This document shows, one piece after another, positions 1-11,680 of a DNA stretch of 64,000 nt. The translations under genes and the position numbers were made by a program. This stretch comes from Ceratodon purpureus. Its lineage: Eukaryota > Streptophyta > Bryopsida > Pseudoditrichales > Ditrichaceae. The first letter of the stretch is position 1; every line of letters begins with the position of its first letter. Under the pieces are notes generated by a model, which saw only the letters and a program-made list of their open reading frames with translations, ran no database searches and was not told the DNA's origin. The stretch lies in the NCBI GenBank assembly GCA_014871385.1, contig CM026425.1:4328752-4392751 (forward strand), given 5' to 3'.

Positions 1-330
1 CGATTTGTTTGTTCGTTTCACCTATGTAAGTAAACTGCAGCAGTACCTTGCTCTTTCTCATGAGATGCACATATATTTCACACGTATACGTTAGAATAAG
101 AAATTGTAGGACAGTACTGCACAACACAAAGAGAATCAAAACTCTAGGATTTCAGTTTTCCATCACAAGCATAAGCTTTCGTGATGACATACACAGATTG
201 GCAACCACTGTGCACTTTGAAACAACTCCACTCTCATATAATAAAATATGATTAAACCTGTGCCTTCAATTCACTTCATGCTAATATTCTCGCATTTTAA
301 GCTAACAGATTTGTGTTGTAAAACTTGCAG

Positions 331-1412
331 CCCCACTTTCATCAAAATCTTCAAGAAGAAGTCAGTGGGTGATTACTCCGGCATTCCCTACGTGGCTACT
401 CTCCTCAACTGCCTGCTGTGGACTACCTATGGCCTTCCATGGGTGAAGATGCAAGCGTTGGTGGTCTCTGTCAATGCAGCCGGCACAGTACTTGCGTTAA
501 TATATATTGCGCTGTACTTGACGTATGCCCAGAAGAGCATCAGGGTATGTTATACAACCAGCACCATTTCTTATGGATCTGAAGTACATCCCCTTTGTTT
601 TGCAAGACTTGAAGTTTTACCACCACATATATGTCGATGCTGACTTGCTTGTGTTCATTTATTTATTTTTCCTACAGATGAAGGTCATGACGCTTTCTCT
701 GGCAGTTGTGGTGGGTTTCATTGGCGTGTTGGTGCTCGTGTTGGAAGTTGTTCCTGATAAGGAGAAGCGCAAGCTTATCATTGGGACTCTCGCGGTTGTA
801 TTCTCTATATTGATGTATGCATCGCCTCTTACAATCATGGTAAGCAAAAAAATTCATCAGATCTAAATATCCTCTTCTCTGGAATTTTGATTTTTTTTTT
901 TTTTTATGTCCTCTTATGCTTACCGATCAGACTTTGATATGATTAATTGTGCAGAGAACGGTAATCAAGACCCGAAGTGTGAAGTACATGCCATTCTTGC
1001 TTTCTCTGTTCAACTTCCTCAATGGCGTCGTGTGGACTGGCTACGCATTCATCGGTGGAATCGACATCTTCATTGTTGTAAGCTTCCAACTCATCACTTC
1101 TCCCTGCAAGAGTTACTGAATTATCCTCTCCATCACGTTACCCTGATGACGTACTAATCCATTTATGCTAACTATGTGGCACTAATTTCCATGCTCCAGA
1201 TTCCTAATGGCCTTGGAGCTCTTTCTGGCGTTCTCCAATTGGCATTGTACGCATTCTACCGAAACTCCACACCGAGAGATCAAGCGATCCAAGACGACAC
1301 CACAGTTGAGAAAAGCCTACCTATGAAGACAATTCCAAGCTCCGCATACGACCAGATGGAGAAAGGCGACCTTGCACTGAACAAACAATCTGATCCTCTC
1401 CCCAAGCCATGA
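331..1412 (+). CDS. SWEET (MtN3/saliva) sugar transporter, 3' part
   Basis: Bidirectional sugar uniporter family of seven-helix membrane proteins. Visible exons are 331-544, 678-839, 955-1077 and 1200-1412, all with GT-AG borders and matching phases. The first visible exon opens in the PTF motif that follows SWEET helix 1, then [20 protein letters not shown]. The second MtN3 repeat runs through [20 protein letters not shown], the [10 protein letters not shown] helix and [11 protein letters not shown] polar tail of about 45 residues follows and ends at a TGA. The start codon and first helix are not in the window or not recognisable in bases 1-330, so the gene is partial. Substrate and membrane cannot be told from the sequence. 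Confidence 0.9.
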
Positions 1413-3185
1413 GAAGATAACTTGTTCAACATCCTCGTGGACCTCAACGAGACCAACAATATTGAGTGGACGCCTGCGGATATGAAGAGAGTGGGGCAGA
1501 GTAAACCTGCTTGACGACACTGTTTCCCCTTTACTTGAAAGAATCCTAAACTAAAAATTAGTACTTCGTGTTTTTTTCATTTCATATTATGCAATTGTAA
1601 TACAACAAACAGGATACTGTAAATCCTGTTAGAAATGTTTTCAAAAAGTTAAATGAAATGAACAAGTTAGACTGAAGTTGCAAGGTAGTTCTAAGGAAGA
1701 TATTAAGATTAGGAAGTACCAATTATGATAAATTATAGAGCTCGAACATCAGATTACACTAAGCTTGTGAGTATTGTAGGCAAAGGCATACGTCTGCATA
1801 TTGTGTATAGTATGTTGTAATTTAAATGCAAAGCCCCACCGGAAGAGATTCTCTCACTCATTTATCCCTGCAGTTTCATATGAAATGTGCTCTTAATGAA
1901 GATCTTGTGGTGATTGCCTAGCTTTATAGTGAACCAATTAGCATGAGAATTGGACAAAAGCTTGTTTGTTGGGTTTCACTAGTTATACTTGTTTGTATAG
2001 CTGTAGTTCCCCTTGATCAGCAGGGCAGATTAGGTAATAATTTTCTAGAAGTTTCTGTCAATTAGGTGATGCTTTGATAGAAGTTTCTTCTAATTAGGTG
2101 TTACTTCCACTGGTCTGTAGTTTCAGGAAGTTGACTGAACCTCCGAGTCACTGCCAAGTCTGTGTTCGACTCAAGCGCTTCAAAAGCAGGTGAAGTTTGC
2201 TGATGACAAAAGGATTGGAGCCGCCAGGAATTGAACCCGGAACCTGGGGGGTTTGCAAGAAAAGCCGAAGCTTCGGTGGCAATAGCGTAGGTTTATCGCA
2301 ACAGCTCCTGCATAAAAGCGGCAAAATAACTCATTATACTATCAACGAACTCCGTCTCGCTAAACAGTTTTATCATACGGGATATAACTTCATGAATAAG
2401 AGTCAATGACACCATATGAGTTGTGCATAACAGTCACTGTAACAGTGTCTAATTGTCGGACATTTGCTCTAAGTGCAGAATCAAATGTTTTACAAGAATT
2501 GTCGAAGCAACAAGACTCCAATCGAGATATCGATTGGACGATGGATTGGTAGGAGTTTGAAGATCTATCTGTGGCATCCGCCAATAGAAGTGTGTTGCAA
2601 TGGACATGAAACCCTTCCCTTGTAATACTAGTACTCATCATTCGATCTGTTTCGGACACCTTGATGATCACGGCAGCTTTCCGGGATTAAATTACTAATA
2701 CATTCCGCTTACGTTCTTCACTTTTCCCGACAATCTAATTAGTTAGGATCTGAAAAGGCGAATCAGCAACTGAAATAAAATCAGACTTTCAATGACGATC
2801 AACGCACTGTAGTTACAATTCCATCTGTAAAACTGATCGTATTCAAAGACAAAAGAGGCAATTAGAGACAGGAACCTTGGACTCCAAGAAAAGATCCCAA
2901 AAATTGATCAATGCAGTAGAGGTAGCAGAATTAATGTTTGGTATTATATGTAAACTGCGCAATGCCTGCGCGCTAAAAGGCACTGGAGAACGAAAGCGAT
3001 TACACTTTCCTCTGCTCAACCAGAGGTGGAAGCTGGAAAAAAACGGATCAATTTTCCCCCAAAATTGTAAAGAATGGTACAGTGCATGATCTCTAGTCAC
3101 GGTTAGCTAGCACTCGTTCTTCGCAGAAGAGAAATTACCGAGCAATCAACTAGACGTAAGACCAATAGAAGGCTAAAAGAACTCT
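1413..3185. other. Intergenic spacer between SWEET and PDX1 3' ends
   Basis: The two flanking genes converge here. I see no supportable coding sequence. Between about 2046 and 2105 a motif of roughly 32 bp (TAGAAGTTTCT...AATTAGGTG) occurs twice in tandem. A tRNA-like stretch near 2214-2290 is listed separately. Confidence 0.6.
2214..2290 (-). repeat. tRNA-derived (SINE-like or tRNA-relic) sequence
   Basis: On the minus strand the sequence contains a T-arm (CCGGG-TTCAATT-CCTGG, with one G-T pair) followed by a 7-nt acceptor-like strand CGGCTCC and an A. The T-arm includes a good RNA polymerase III box B, GGTTCAATTCC. No matching 5' acceptor strand and no proper anticodon stem are visible upstream, so it is not a functional tRNA. 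It could be a SINE head, a tRNA relic, or (read on the plus strand) a long primer-binding-site-like match beginning TGG. Confidence 0.35.
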
Positions 3186-4394
3186 TTACTCCGACCTTGC
3201 TGCAAAGCGTTCCACCTTCTTGTCGCTCAGGTTGATGCCCACCATGGCCTCACCCAGGTTCTCGCTCACATCGGCGAGCACATGAGCGTCGTTGTAGTGT
3301 GTCACAGCTTCCACAATGGCGCGGGCACGCTTGGCGGGGTCACCACTCTTGAAGATACCTGAACCGACGAACACTCCGTCGCATCCCAATTGCATCATGA
3401 GGGCCGCGTCGGCGGGGGTGGCCACTCCTCCAGCGGCGAAGTTCACGACCGGCAGTCTACCGAGCTGCTTGGTCTGCCTAACGAGCTCATAGGGCGCTTG
3501 GATCTCCTTGGCGAAGGTGAACACCTCGCTGTCGTCCAAGCTCTGTAACCTTCTAATCTCGCCCAAAACCGATCGCGTGTGCCTCACAGCCTCCACCACG
3601 TTACCAGTACCGGCCTCACCCTTGGTTCTGATCATGGCCGCCCCCTCGGCAATACGCCTCAGAGCCTCACCTAGGTTACGGCACCCGCACACGAACGGGA
3701 TTCTGTAGTTGTGCTTGTTAATGTGGTTAACATCATCCGCCGGCGTCAACACCTCACTCTCGTCGATGTAATCCACGCCAATAGCCTCAAGGATCTGAGC
3801 TTCCACAAAGTGTCCTACTCATCCACCAAAACCACCTCACACAATAAGAACCACTCCTAACATCAAGAAACCTATCGCCGCTACAATCACCTCACCAGAA
3901 ACCCCGAAATCACCTCAATCCTACAAAGCCACAACCCCTCCCTCCCTCCAAATGCAAAATGCACCAAACGCCGCCAATCAACCGCTCTAAAACCCTGACA
4001 AACCTGACACACGCATCCAAAAATCGCAAAACCGGCAAAAGAAGCATCAGAACCCCGGCAAGACAGGCGTACCAATTCTAGCCTTCGCCATGACAGGGAT
4101 AGTCACAGCCTTCTTAATCTCCTTGATCATGCTCGGGTCGCTCATCCGCGCAACGCCGCCCTCCGCCCGGATATCGGCCGGCACACGCTCCAGAGCCATA
4201 ACAGCCACCGCCCCGGCCTCCTCCGCGATCCTGGCCTGCGCGGCGTCAACAACGTCCATAATCACTCCACCGCGCAGCATTTGCGCGAGGCCAACCTTCA
4301 CGGCGTACGACACCGTCTTCTTGCTCGTGTTGCTGTTCTCGGACAGCCCGCTGCCATTGTTGCCATAGACCGCGACCACGCCATTGCCCTCCAT
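3186..4394 (-). CDS. PDX1: Pyridoxal 5'-phosphate synthase subunit PDX1
   Basis: Builds pyridoxal 5'-phosphate (vitamin B6) from ribose 5-phosphate, glyceraldehyde 3-phosphate and ammonia supplied by the PDX2 glutaminase. Exon 1 is 4394-4073 and exon 2 is 3814-3186, with a 258-bp GT-AG intron; the junction restores the family motif ARIGHFVEAQ. The 316-residue product has the normal PDX1 length. Key residues by analogy with bacterial PdxS are D47 (VIMDV), the Schiff-base lysine K104 in VMAKARIG and the second lysine K172 in [11 protein letters not shown]. The phosphate-binding [14 protein letters not shown] and [11 protein letters not shown] loops are present. Nothing looks broken. The 5' UTR carries a GA repeat (CT run at 4408-4424 on the plus strand). 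The enzyme is cytosolic in plants (family knowledge). Confidence 0.97.
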
Positions 4395-4756
4395 CTCTGT
4401 AGTAGCGCTGTCTCTCTCTCTCTCTTGCTCCTCAATGCAAGTCTGCGAGGCCTTGGTAGTAAATTTGGGGTAAGAGTGTGTTGCTCACTGATGAGTCGGA
4501 GCGAGGAGTGCAATGGGTGAGAGAGCCCGGCGTTGCGCCTCTTAATGAAGGCCAAAAGGCGAGCGGGCACCTGGTCCCAAATGAGCCCCGTTCGCAACCC
4601 AATCCGCCTCCGCCGGGGCTGCGTTCGCACCGTCCCTGGGCAGACGTGGTTGCGCACACGGCTTATGTTTTTTCGTGTCCACGGTCGTGGAGTTGCCTTA
4701 GGGCTAAGTTGGGAACCCTGCGGATGGAAGTTGGCCGTGACCGCCGGCGGCCGGTG

Positions 4757-4809
4757 GAGGGAACGGGAAAGGGAAAGGGAAAGCGGGATGGGGAAGGGGA
4801 AGGGGAAAG
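4757..4809 (+). promoter_or_regulatory. Purine G-tract array, G-quadruplex-capable, upstream of PDX1
   Basis: Consecutive GGGAAA and GGGGAA units supply at least seven runs of three or more G separated by short loops. It lies about 365-415 bp upstream of the PDX1 start codon, so it appears as a CT-rich tract in the PDX1 sense strand. This could be a pyrimidine-patch promoter feature or simply a microsatellite. No TATA box was found for PDX1. Confidence 0.4.
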
Positions 4810-4909
4810 CAGCGGAGGACGTGCCGCAGTGTGCCGCAGGGCTTTAGGAATCGTTTGCCGGCCGCGGGGCTTTCGGGGGACGGGGAGGGTGAGGGCGGGC
4901 GTGTAGCGG

Positions 4910-7298
4910 CAGATTCGCTTGGGATCGGACTCGTTTGGGATTGTCTCGTATTGGTTGCTAATTGCAGCTCTTCAGCTGTGGTGGTGATTTGGCATTCTCA
5001 TCATCTTTAACCGCTTGATGCCCAAGGGTGTCTTTAAAAATGAATATTTTTTTAAATCATTCTAGAATCTTGCTTTGATGAGAATTTTAAACAATTGATG
5101 GTTGTAACTTTTTATTTTATATTTTTCTTGTGGATTTAGATTAAATTGTGCTATTAGCAACATTTTATTATAATATTTTTACTTTGTTATAAAAAAATTC
5201 TTCTAAATTAAATACACCAAAAATTTAATTATTTTAGTCTATTTGTTGTATCTAATTTTTTTTCCAATATGCGTCATTTTTATTTTTTGTTTTTTTTGAA
5301 ACAAACATCTATGTTGTTATATTAAAAGGAAAATTTAACTAATAAGTTTTTTCTTGTTTAGTGATAATGGTGATTGCTGTGGGTGAGGATGAGGAAGGAA
5401 TAAGGAAGTTAGTTTTCAAGAACACTGTAATTAATTGTTGGATATAAAGGTGTTGGTAGATAGATTTGTATAGGTATTCCAAATTTAAATAATTGGCTAA
5501 TTAATGATAATAACCGTAGTTTTAAAAATGCACTATAATGATTAGAGAGACTATTTCTCTTGGTTATCAATAATCGTGAAATCTTAAAGATTGAGAAAAT
5601 CAAGAGGACTAAGCGGTCTTTATATTTGATATTGTAAGTGTTTATTTGTTTATTGATAATGTAATGTATACAATATGTGTAGATAGTGGATGATTATTTT
5701 CTTTGAATTATTTAGAATTTTAATGGTATTTAGATTCATTGTAAATTATGAAGTTGGAAAGAAAATTTATTGTAATAGGATATTGAAAAGACGGGAAAGA
5801 TGTTGTAAACGTACATTTACAAAGCCACTGTTTTCAAATTATTTTGCATCAAAGATGATGATATAGGCTGCTAATGAATCTAAAATACAAGTTGAGAGTA
5901 TGTAGTGTGTAAACTGAGAGAATTATTCATCTGGATGCAAGGTTTGGTCACCTTGAATTACCACATGCCTTCTATTTTAGTTCACCCATGCATGAAATCA
6001 AGGATGATTGTTGGGTCTCGATCCTTGTGATGCTTAGGTCTCAAGCAACAAATGGAAGGGAATATAGTATCAAGAAGGTATTTGCATCCTGAGATACTGA
6101 GTACTGCACAACTTCAGATAATGTTGAAAACTTTGGGCGGGCATACATGGTACTAGTGGAAGATTTCCCTCAGACACTGCTTCGGAATTCGTAAAAGTAC
6201 TAGCTTCAATTTGGGTGGACATGATAGTACAGTATGCTGTGTGTGTATCGTCCACACAGAAAACTAGAGCTTACATAACATATGGTTTCATGGCGCTACC
6301 GTTAGTGCGTGAACCTATCCATTTTCAACTTTACCCAACCAGGTACCAAAGTGTACGTTGCAATGCAATTTTGACTTTTCTTGCAAATGATTAACGGTTG
6401 AATGGAAATTCATCCCACCTAAAATGGATTCGGGAGTCTGGTAGGTGTAAAGTCTTAAAATTACAATCAAACTGAATCGATAGCTATCATGGAATTTGGA
6501 ATTGCATCATTGTGTGGATGACAGTGAACCAACCCATCAGCCTGCTAGTATGTTGATCACTACACAAAAGTTTCCCTTTGATTTCACAAAAGTTATTGTT
6601 GTATGTGAACGCAATTTGGTAATTCGTAATTTGTAACCAAAATTGAGATTATCATGCCAGAGTACTAATAACTTACAGATTCAATTATTCCTTTCTCCAG
6701 TGCATAAGTGACAAGACACATATCAGTTCAATAGCTTGTGGGGTTGTGATGCCTGGAATCCAGTGATGAGCTTCCAAAAGATTCCATACCATCACATTTT
6801 TGGCTTACTTGGTTATGAAAGTACCTGGTAACGGGTTGAGAGCGATTGAAAGGATGTGAGGAGGAGATCGTGCTACATTCTCAGGGATAAACATTAACTA
6901 AACAACTTATTTTTGTGGCCTTCACAAATTCCACAGAGATACCTCCTCCATCATTCATGCTGATCTTTCTTTGTATGTAGGACCAAGTGCCATGTCCATA
7001 AAGCTCAAATGCAGCGAACATGGCTGCAACGCACCATTGCACATGTGGATGACATCATGTCTTTGACTGATCATTAGATTCCAATTTGAAAACTTAATAT
7101 TCTCCTATTCCCTGTCAAGTTTGCGTTCATACAGTGTGTAGGGATGCCTGGAAATACGGTCACAAGAGTCCATGACCTAAAGGCTTGTTTCGAAAGAAAA
7201 TGGGTGGATGGGAGCCAAGAAAATGGAGAATTCCCATTCATGAATTGACTTGGTTCCTAGGTTTGGATATACCAAGGAGATGCTGGATTGGAGCCCAT

Positions 7299-7338
<40 letters not shown>

Positions 7339-7736
7339 GGTATACATTTAAAGTAATTCACCTTATTTTTAAAATTCAAAGAACTTTTTAAACATGAAGA
7401 ATTTATTGCAATTAAAAAATAGAATCTATTACCATGGAGTAGAATTTTTATTAACTTCATTGAACCAATAACTTTTTCCCACCACTATGTCTTCATTTTA
7501 AAATTGGGAACATGGAATTTTTTAAGACATATTTTGTATTTAATATGATTTTTAAATCAAATGCTTCAAAATATTATGAGAGGTTTTAAATTTTCATGGA
7601 AATTTAGAGTATTTTCATGATAAGCAACAGACACACACTTTCATCTATAAAAACATAACAATAAATTTTTGACTAATTGGAAGTGAATTGAATTAAGCAT
7701 GAATGCAAAGATTGAATCTATGATCATAGGTCATGG
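4910..7736. other. AT-rich spacer without recognisable genes
   Basis: No ORF here shows family similarity or a plausible exon structure. A pure T run of about 38 nt at 7300-7337 is the only strong feature. It may be the poly(A) tail of an old minus-strand retroposon, but no target duplication was seen. The spacer ends abruptly at the TTAA at 7737-7740, where GC content rises. Confidence 0.6.
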
Positions 7737-7740
7737 TTAA

Positions 7741-7755
7741 CCCTTTTAAGATGTT
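7741..7755 (+). repeat. piggyBac left terminal inverted repeat, TTAA outside
   Basis: CCCTTTTAAGATGTT directly follows TTAA at 7737-7740. It matches the complement of 18713-18727 at 15 of 15 bases. The adjacent inner base differs between ends (T versus G), so the perfect repeat stops there. Confidence 0.88.
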
Positions 7756-8678
7756 TGGTGTCGGAGCTACTCTATGTGGAGATGGGTATTTCTGGGGGTA
7801 CTTATGGTGCGCGAGCATTTGTGCAACGTTACGGTGGAAGATTTGTTAGAGGAAAATTACTGCTGGAGCCTACTGAGGTGATGAAGAGAGCGGTGAAATC
7901 AGAAGTGAAATCGGAGTTATAGCGAATTAGGAAGAAATTTGGGAGTACGAGTGGGTGCGGGGAAGTAGTCGAGCTTGAATTTGTAGTGTGCATGTGGACA
8001 GGAACAGTAGCTTCTGACAGCGTAGCCTTATCGATGGGGACGTATCGATTCTCACGCGAGAGGGGCACCGGGTGGGAAGGTCAACCGATGGTGTCCTCGG
8101 GTTCCGAAAGTGACATGCACGCCCGGTAGCCAATCGGGACGCGTCGACGTGGGTAACGGTTGGGGTTGTCAGAATGTCCCGCGGCTGTGGCATGGGGTGC
8201 ATGTCCCGCCCCCGTGAAGTCACACAGAAACAGTTAGGCGTAGAGAAACGTATATCACATTATTTCAAGTTTGCCCATGAAATGAGCACACACACGGGAG
8301 CTCATATTAGACGAGAAAGTGTCCCTGAACCTACGTATTCAAAACCCATCATGTGAGTCCCCACGAGTACTAAAGTCTGTAAGTAACAAACATCTGTGTC
8401 CAGAAATGGAATGCAGACGGAGTTCCAAAAATTCCCCCCGCAAATTCGAACATACTGGTAGGCAAGTATTCCTGATATCTACTTGGAATAGTACTACTTC
8501 TAAAGCCGGTAAAGCTGTATCACTCATCACCATAAAAGTCCATGCAATATGGTGGTGCACGAGGAACTCCATTGCAGCTTCTGAAGAGCATGTCGCCCGT
8601 GGTCACTGTCACAGATGGAGCCGCAACGGCGATTCCCTGCAACGAACCCCGTCATTCCTTCTTCACCTTCCACTGCAA

Positions 8679-9715
8679 CTACTTCACTTTCGTGAAGACA
8701 ATTGTGTCCCCGACCTTGAGGTTGTTGAGTTCTACAAATGCAGACCAGCCACTGCTGAAGAAACAGAATGTCTGCTTCTTAGTGACACAGACAGAGCTCC
8801 TGACGACGGCCTCACGATATGGACTAGCAAGGGTGTGTAGGGTTCCGTCGAACTTTTCAGGTCCGAGAGAGCGCCAGAGTGATGTAGGGAAGTCCTGCAC
8901 GGGGCCGCAATGAAAACAAAACTCGAGCTTAGTCATGGTTTACGGTATCCGTGCTAAACAATAGCTGGCACTGAAGAACAACCATTGGCGAAAATGCAAA
9001 ATCAGAGTGGACTCCATATGCAACGTGGTTGGGAGCAATAGAAACTTACGAGCCGTGCTGACTTCCGGGTATGTGAGACACAAAGTTTCTTCTTGAAGGT
9101 AATGGTGTCTTCGTTGATCACCTCAGGGGCAGCGAGTACGCAGTCTGCCTCATCCGTCCGCTTGCAATAGGCAATGGTTGCGACGAGGCACCTGGAATCC
9201 ACCACCTCGAAGACGATCAGGTCACCAGCGTCCACATCTTGGTCGCCTACAAACTTCAACCAACCAGCGCTGTCCGACACGGAAGATCCAAAGAGAAGTG
9301 CTGCACGACAGTGGGGTCATATGCACAGGCCACTCAGTCGGCTTCTTCTGTGATGTGACGAGGCAACACTTCGCTCCCGAAGGCCATGCCGTCTTCGCTA
9401 CGAAATCAGCGGGGACCTCCTGGTAGGGGACAACATGAAGATAAACGGTTTTAGGAAAACGACAAGCAGAGGCGCTTCCCACGAAGTGGGCGTCTGCAGA
9501 ATGTGATGAAACGGACGACAAAGCGTAGCGTACAAGACCGAATATGCAAACATTCTAACCAACTACAATCCATTAGCAACATTTGTGCACTTCAAATGCG
9601 GAAGGAGAGATACCAGGCGGGTAGGCTCTGTCTTCGAGATCATGCGGACCGTGAAATACTCAACGCTCGCCTCGTCCATATCGTCCAGAATCATCTTCTC
9701 GATACCAGAGGCCAT
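8679..9715 (-). pseudogene. Two-domain B3 DNA-binding protein with one frameshift
   Basis: B3 is the plant-specific DNA-binding fold of ARF, ABI3 and REM proteins. Exon 1 is 9715-9614 (MASGIEKMIL... to PTRL), exon 2 is 9419-9050 and exon 3 is 8894-8679. Exons 1-2 make domain one: FTVRMISKTEPTRL joined to EVPADFVAKT, then GWLKFVGDQDVDAGDLIVFE. Exons 2-3 make domain two: KSARL joined to DFPTSLW, then GWSAFVELNNLKVGDTIVF. The two introns fall at the same place in each domain (RL|EVP and RL|DFP), so the domains are an internal duplication. Exon 2 is one base too long: the frame must shift near 9285-9300, between PLSCSTSLW and SVSDSAGWL. This is either a real inactivating indel or a sequence error. 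Expected product is about 228 residues. A TATA element sits at 9862-9857. Confidence 0.75.
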
Positions 9716-9856
9716 TATTACAAGAAATCTGTAAGCACGTAAGAACTGAAGTAAGCAACAGAGCACGGAATTCGTCTGACGAGGAGGAAGCAAGGAAGCA
9801 AGGAGACAATGAGCGAGAGAAAGAGAAGTGGAGAGTAGTGCTAGAGGAGGTGTTTA

Positions 9857-9862
9857 CTTATA
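9857..9862 (-). promoter_or_regulatory. TATA box of the B3 gene
   Basis: The minus strand reads CACTATAAGTAAACA. The TATA core lies about 140 bp upstream of the B3 ATG at 9715, which implies a 5' UTR of roughly 110-115 nt. It fits plant TATA spacing, but transcription was not tested. Confidence 0.5.
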
Positions 9863-9999
9863 GTGCACACCCTCTGTAGGGGACGACTTCCGGTTTGAGA
9901 AGTAATTGCCGAAGCCTGCATTCGGCGAGCAATCTGGCCTAATGCATCCCATCCGAAGTTATTGCGTCGTCTGCAAATTAATGCGCCGACTTTTTCAAC

Positions 10000-10077
10000 A
10001 ATCTGCAGTCCCCAATCTGCAGCCCACAGTATGAAGTCCCTAATCTGCAGCCCACAGTATGCAGTCTACAATACGCA
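10000..10077 (+). repeat. Short iterated motif upstream of the B3 gene
   Basis: AATCTGCAG occurs at 10000-10008, 10014-10022 and 10042-10050. The last two head a 28-bp unit (AATCTGCAGCCCACAGTATG plus 8) repeated with small changes. The array lies about 140-210 bp upstream of the B3 TATA box on the minus strand, so it could be a cis-regulatory cluster or a small tandem repeat. Confidence 0.5.
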
Positions 10078-10462
10078 AAGTGAGAGAAAAGACATCACAG
10101 GAACACAAAATGCCCGTATTACAAAAGGGAGTTCAAATACAAGACCATGTTCAAGCATGGGAAATGTTCGCATAATGAAGGACGATGACATCGCCAACAA
10201 GCTCTACCAAATGCTGCCTAAACAGAGGACTTCCAAGCACTTGAGAGCAATTTTGGAGGTAGCACAACCTCGGACCTCAAAAGGTAAACTCCCAACGTCC
10301 ACCGTGGAGTGGGCACTCTAAATCATAGCACTCAGAGTCGCTACTGTGACCACTTCCGCCCGTGGAGGTTGTGTCGGACTCTGACTTATGCACCGTCGAA
10401 GGCGGGCGTCCCCGTATAACACCTCGAAGATGCATGTCCTCTTCCCCGCAATTCCCGAAGGC

Positions 10463-10484
10463 GGGGGGGGGGGGGGGGGGGGGG
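10463..10484 (+). repeat. Homopolymer run of about 22 G
   Basis: A pure G run, hence C on the coding strand of the surrounding element. It is prone to slippage and assembly error, so reading frames across it should not be trusted. Confidence 0.8.
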
Positions 10485-10501
10485 CATGACCCCTGCATCT
10501 G

Positions 10502-10932
10502 TCACCGCATTCGCCATGGGGTGGAGTTGGCCAACACTGCACTCGGCGATGACCATGGCGGGTGTCTGCGCCACATCAACGGGGCTGCAGGCTCCACCGG
10601 TGTGTGGTGAACCACCCCTGTGAGTGCCACAACTGCATCGTATTGACGACTACAGAGGAGGGTCCATTCGAATACAAAGTCATCGTCAAGGAGGTGGGAG
10701 ATGGCGGAGTAGCATGGAAGCTCTAACTCCCAGTTTATTTCTTCAAAGAGCTGCACGCGGCGAAGCCATGATCAAACATCCTGCACAGTCGCCGGGCGGG
10801 AGGAAGAGATCGCACCAAATCCGCGTTTCATCCTGCACACAATAGATCACTGTCAGTGGTGTAGCAGATCCAGCACTCATAAATGCAACAGCGAAGAAAT
10901 GAGTTGAGAGGAAATGACAGAGCCTTTTCATG
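10502..10932 (-). pseudogene. Possible second B3-like locus
   Basis: A short first exon-like stretch from the ATG at 10932-10930 (HFFAVAFMSAGSATPLT) parallels the B3 strand FTVRMISKTEPTRL of the neighbour. Downstream, LPCYSAISHLLDDDFVFEW and VVAL align by eye with the B3 end GWSAFVELNNLKVGDTIVF. A TATA-like ATATAAG lies at 10950-10944, very close to this ATG, so the true start may be further in. Splice sites do not join into a full domain. It could be a decayed paralogue or chance similarity. Confidence 0.35.
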
Positions 10933-11426
10933 GTAGTCGCTCTCTTATATGTGTCACGACGGGGCACTGAAAGGACCCCCCCTACATACAGACATAGGGG
11001 TCACACAAAATGCACTGTACCGCTTTGCTTTACCGAGCGAATCACCCAAACCTTGGAAGATCTGTGCCGCCATGCATTGGGAATTCAGAAATCAGTGCAG
11101 GTAAGTCAATGACATCTACAACCAACATTGCGAGAGAAGACTTATTGTCCGTTGAGAGTTCAGTAGAAGCACGTTATGGTACGTTGATGTTGAAGTTGCA
11201 CACCGTCTCTACGTATGTCTCTATCCGAGAGTCTACATCTTGTCCTCCAGGTCGGAGTCATTCAGTCTGAGTACTATGAGATGTAATTAATATGAGTCGG
11301 GGAAAATTAATATGAGATGTAACGTGAATGGCCAGTACAGCTGATTAAAGTGGGAATTGCAGGAGGGGACTACCTTTGATTCAGCACTGAGATTCGGATA
11401 CGTAGCTCGTAACTCTGAATCCGATT

Positions 11427-11680
11427 CAAAGGATACCCTTCACCCTCCAGCAGTCCATAGACATAAAAGTTACCTGAAGTGAATGAAGTCGGCTCAAACG
11501 GGAAACATACCTGAGTTCGGGCTTCTCACAGACCGTCTGCAATCTCCCACCAATGTCTCCCTCTTGGTTCTGCACAGTAATTGACCCATACAACGCAGTA
11601 ACCTTACTGACACATGTCGGATCAATGAGCCGGGCTATGGGAATGGAAGAAACGACCAAAAACACGTGTGTCCTGAACAA
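11427..11680 (-). pseudogene. Possible third B3-like fragment
   Basis: An 84-codon open frame contains FLVVSSIPIARLIDPTCVSK and GSITVQNQEGD, which resemble the first strands and the basic loop of a B3 domain. A donor-like CAG|GTATGT follows PELR. No C-terminal half was found in a joinable frame. The call rests on pattern resemblance and on the neighbouring B3 gene. It may be a relic. Confidence 0.3.

Noticed and set aside
2197..2300. Functional tRNA gene
   Set aside because: Only the T-arm and 3' acceptor strand are recognisable. The 5' acceptor and anticodon stems do not pair.
10463..10484. Poly-proline or poly-glycine protein segment from the G run
   Set aside because: Frames through a 22-base homopolymer are unreliable and no flanking domain supports one.
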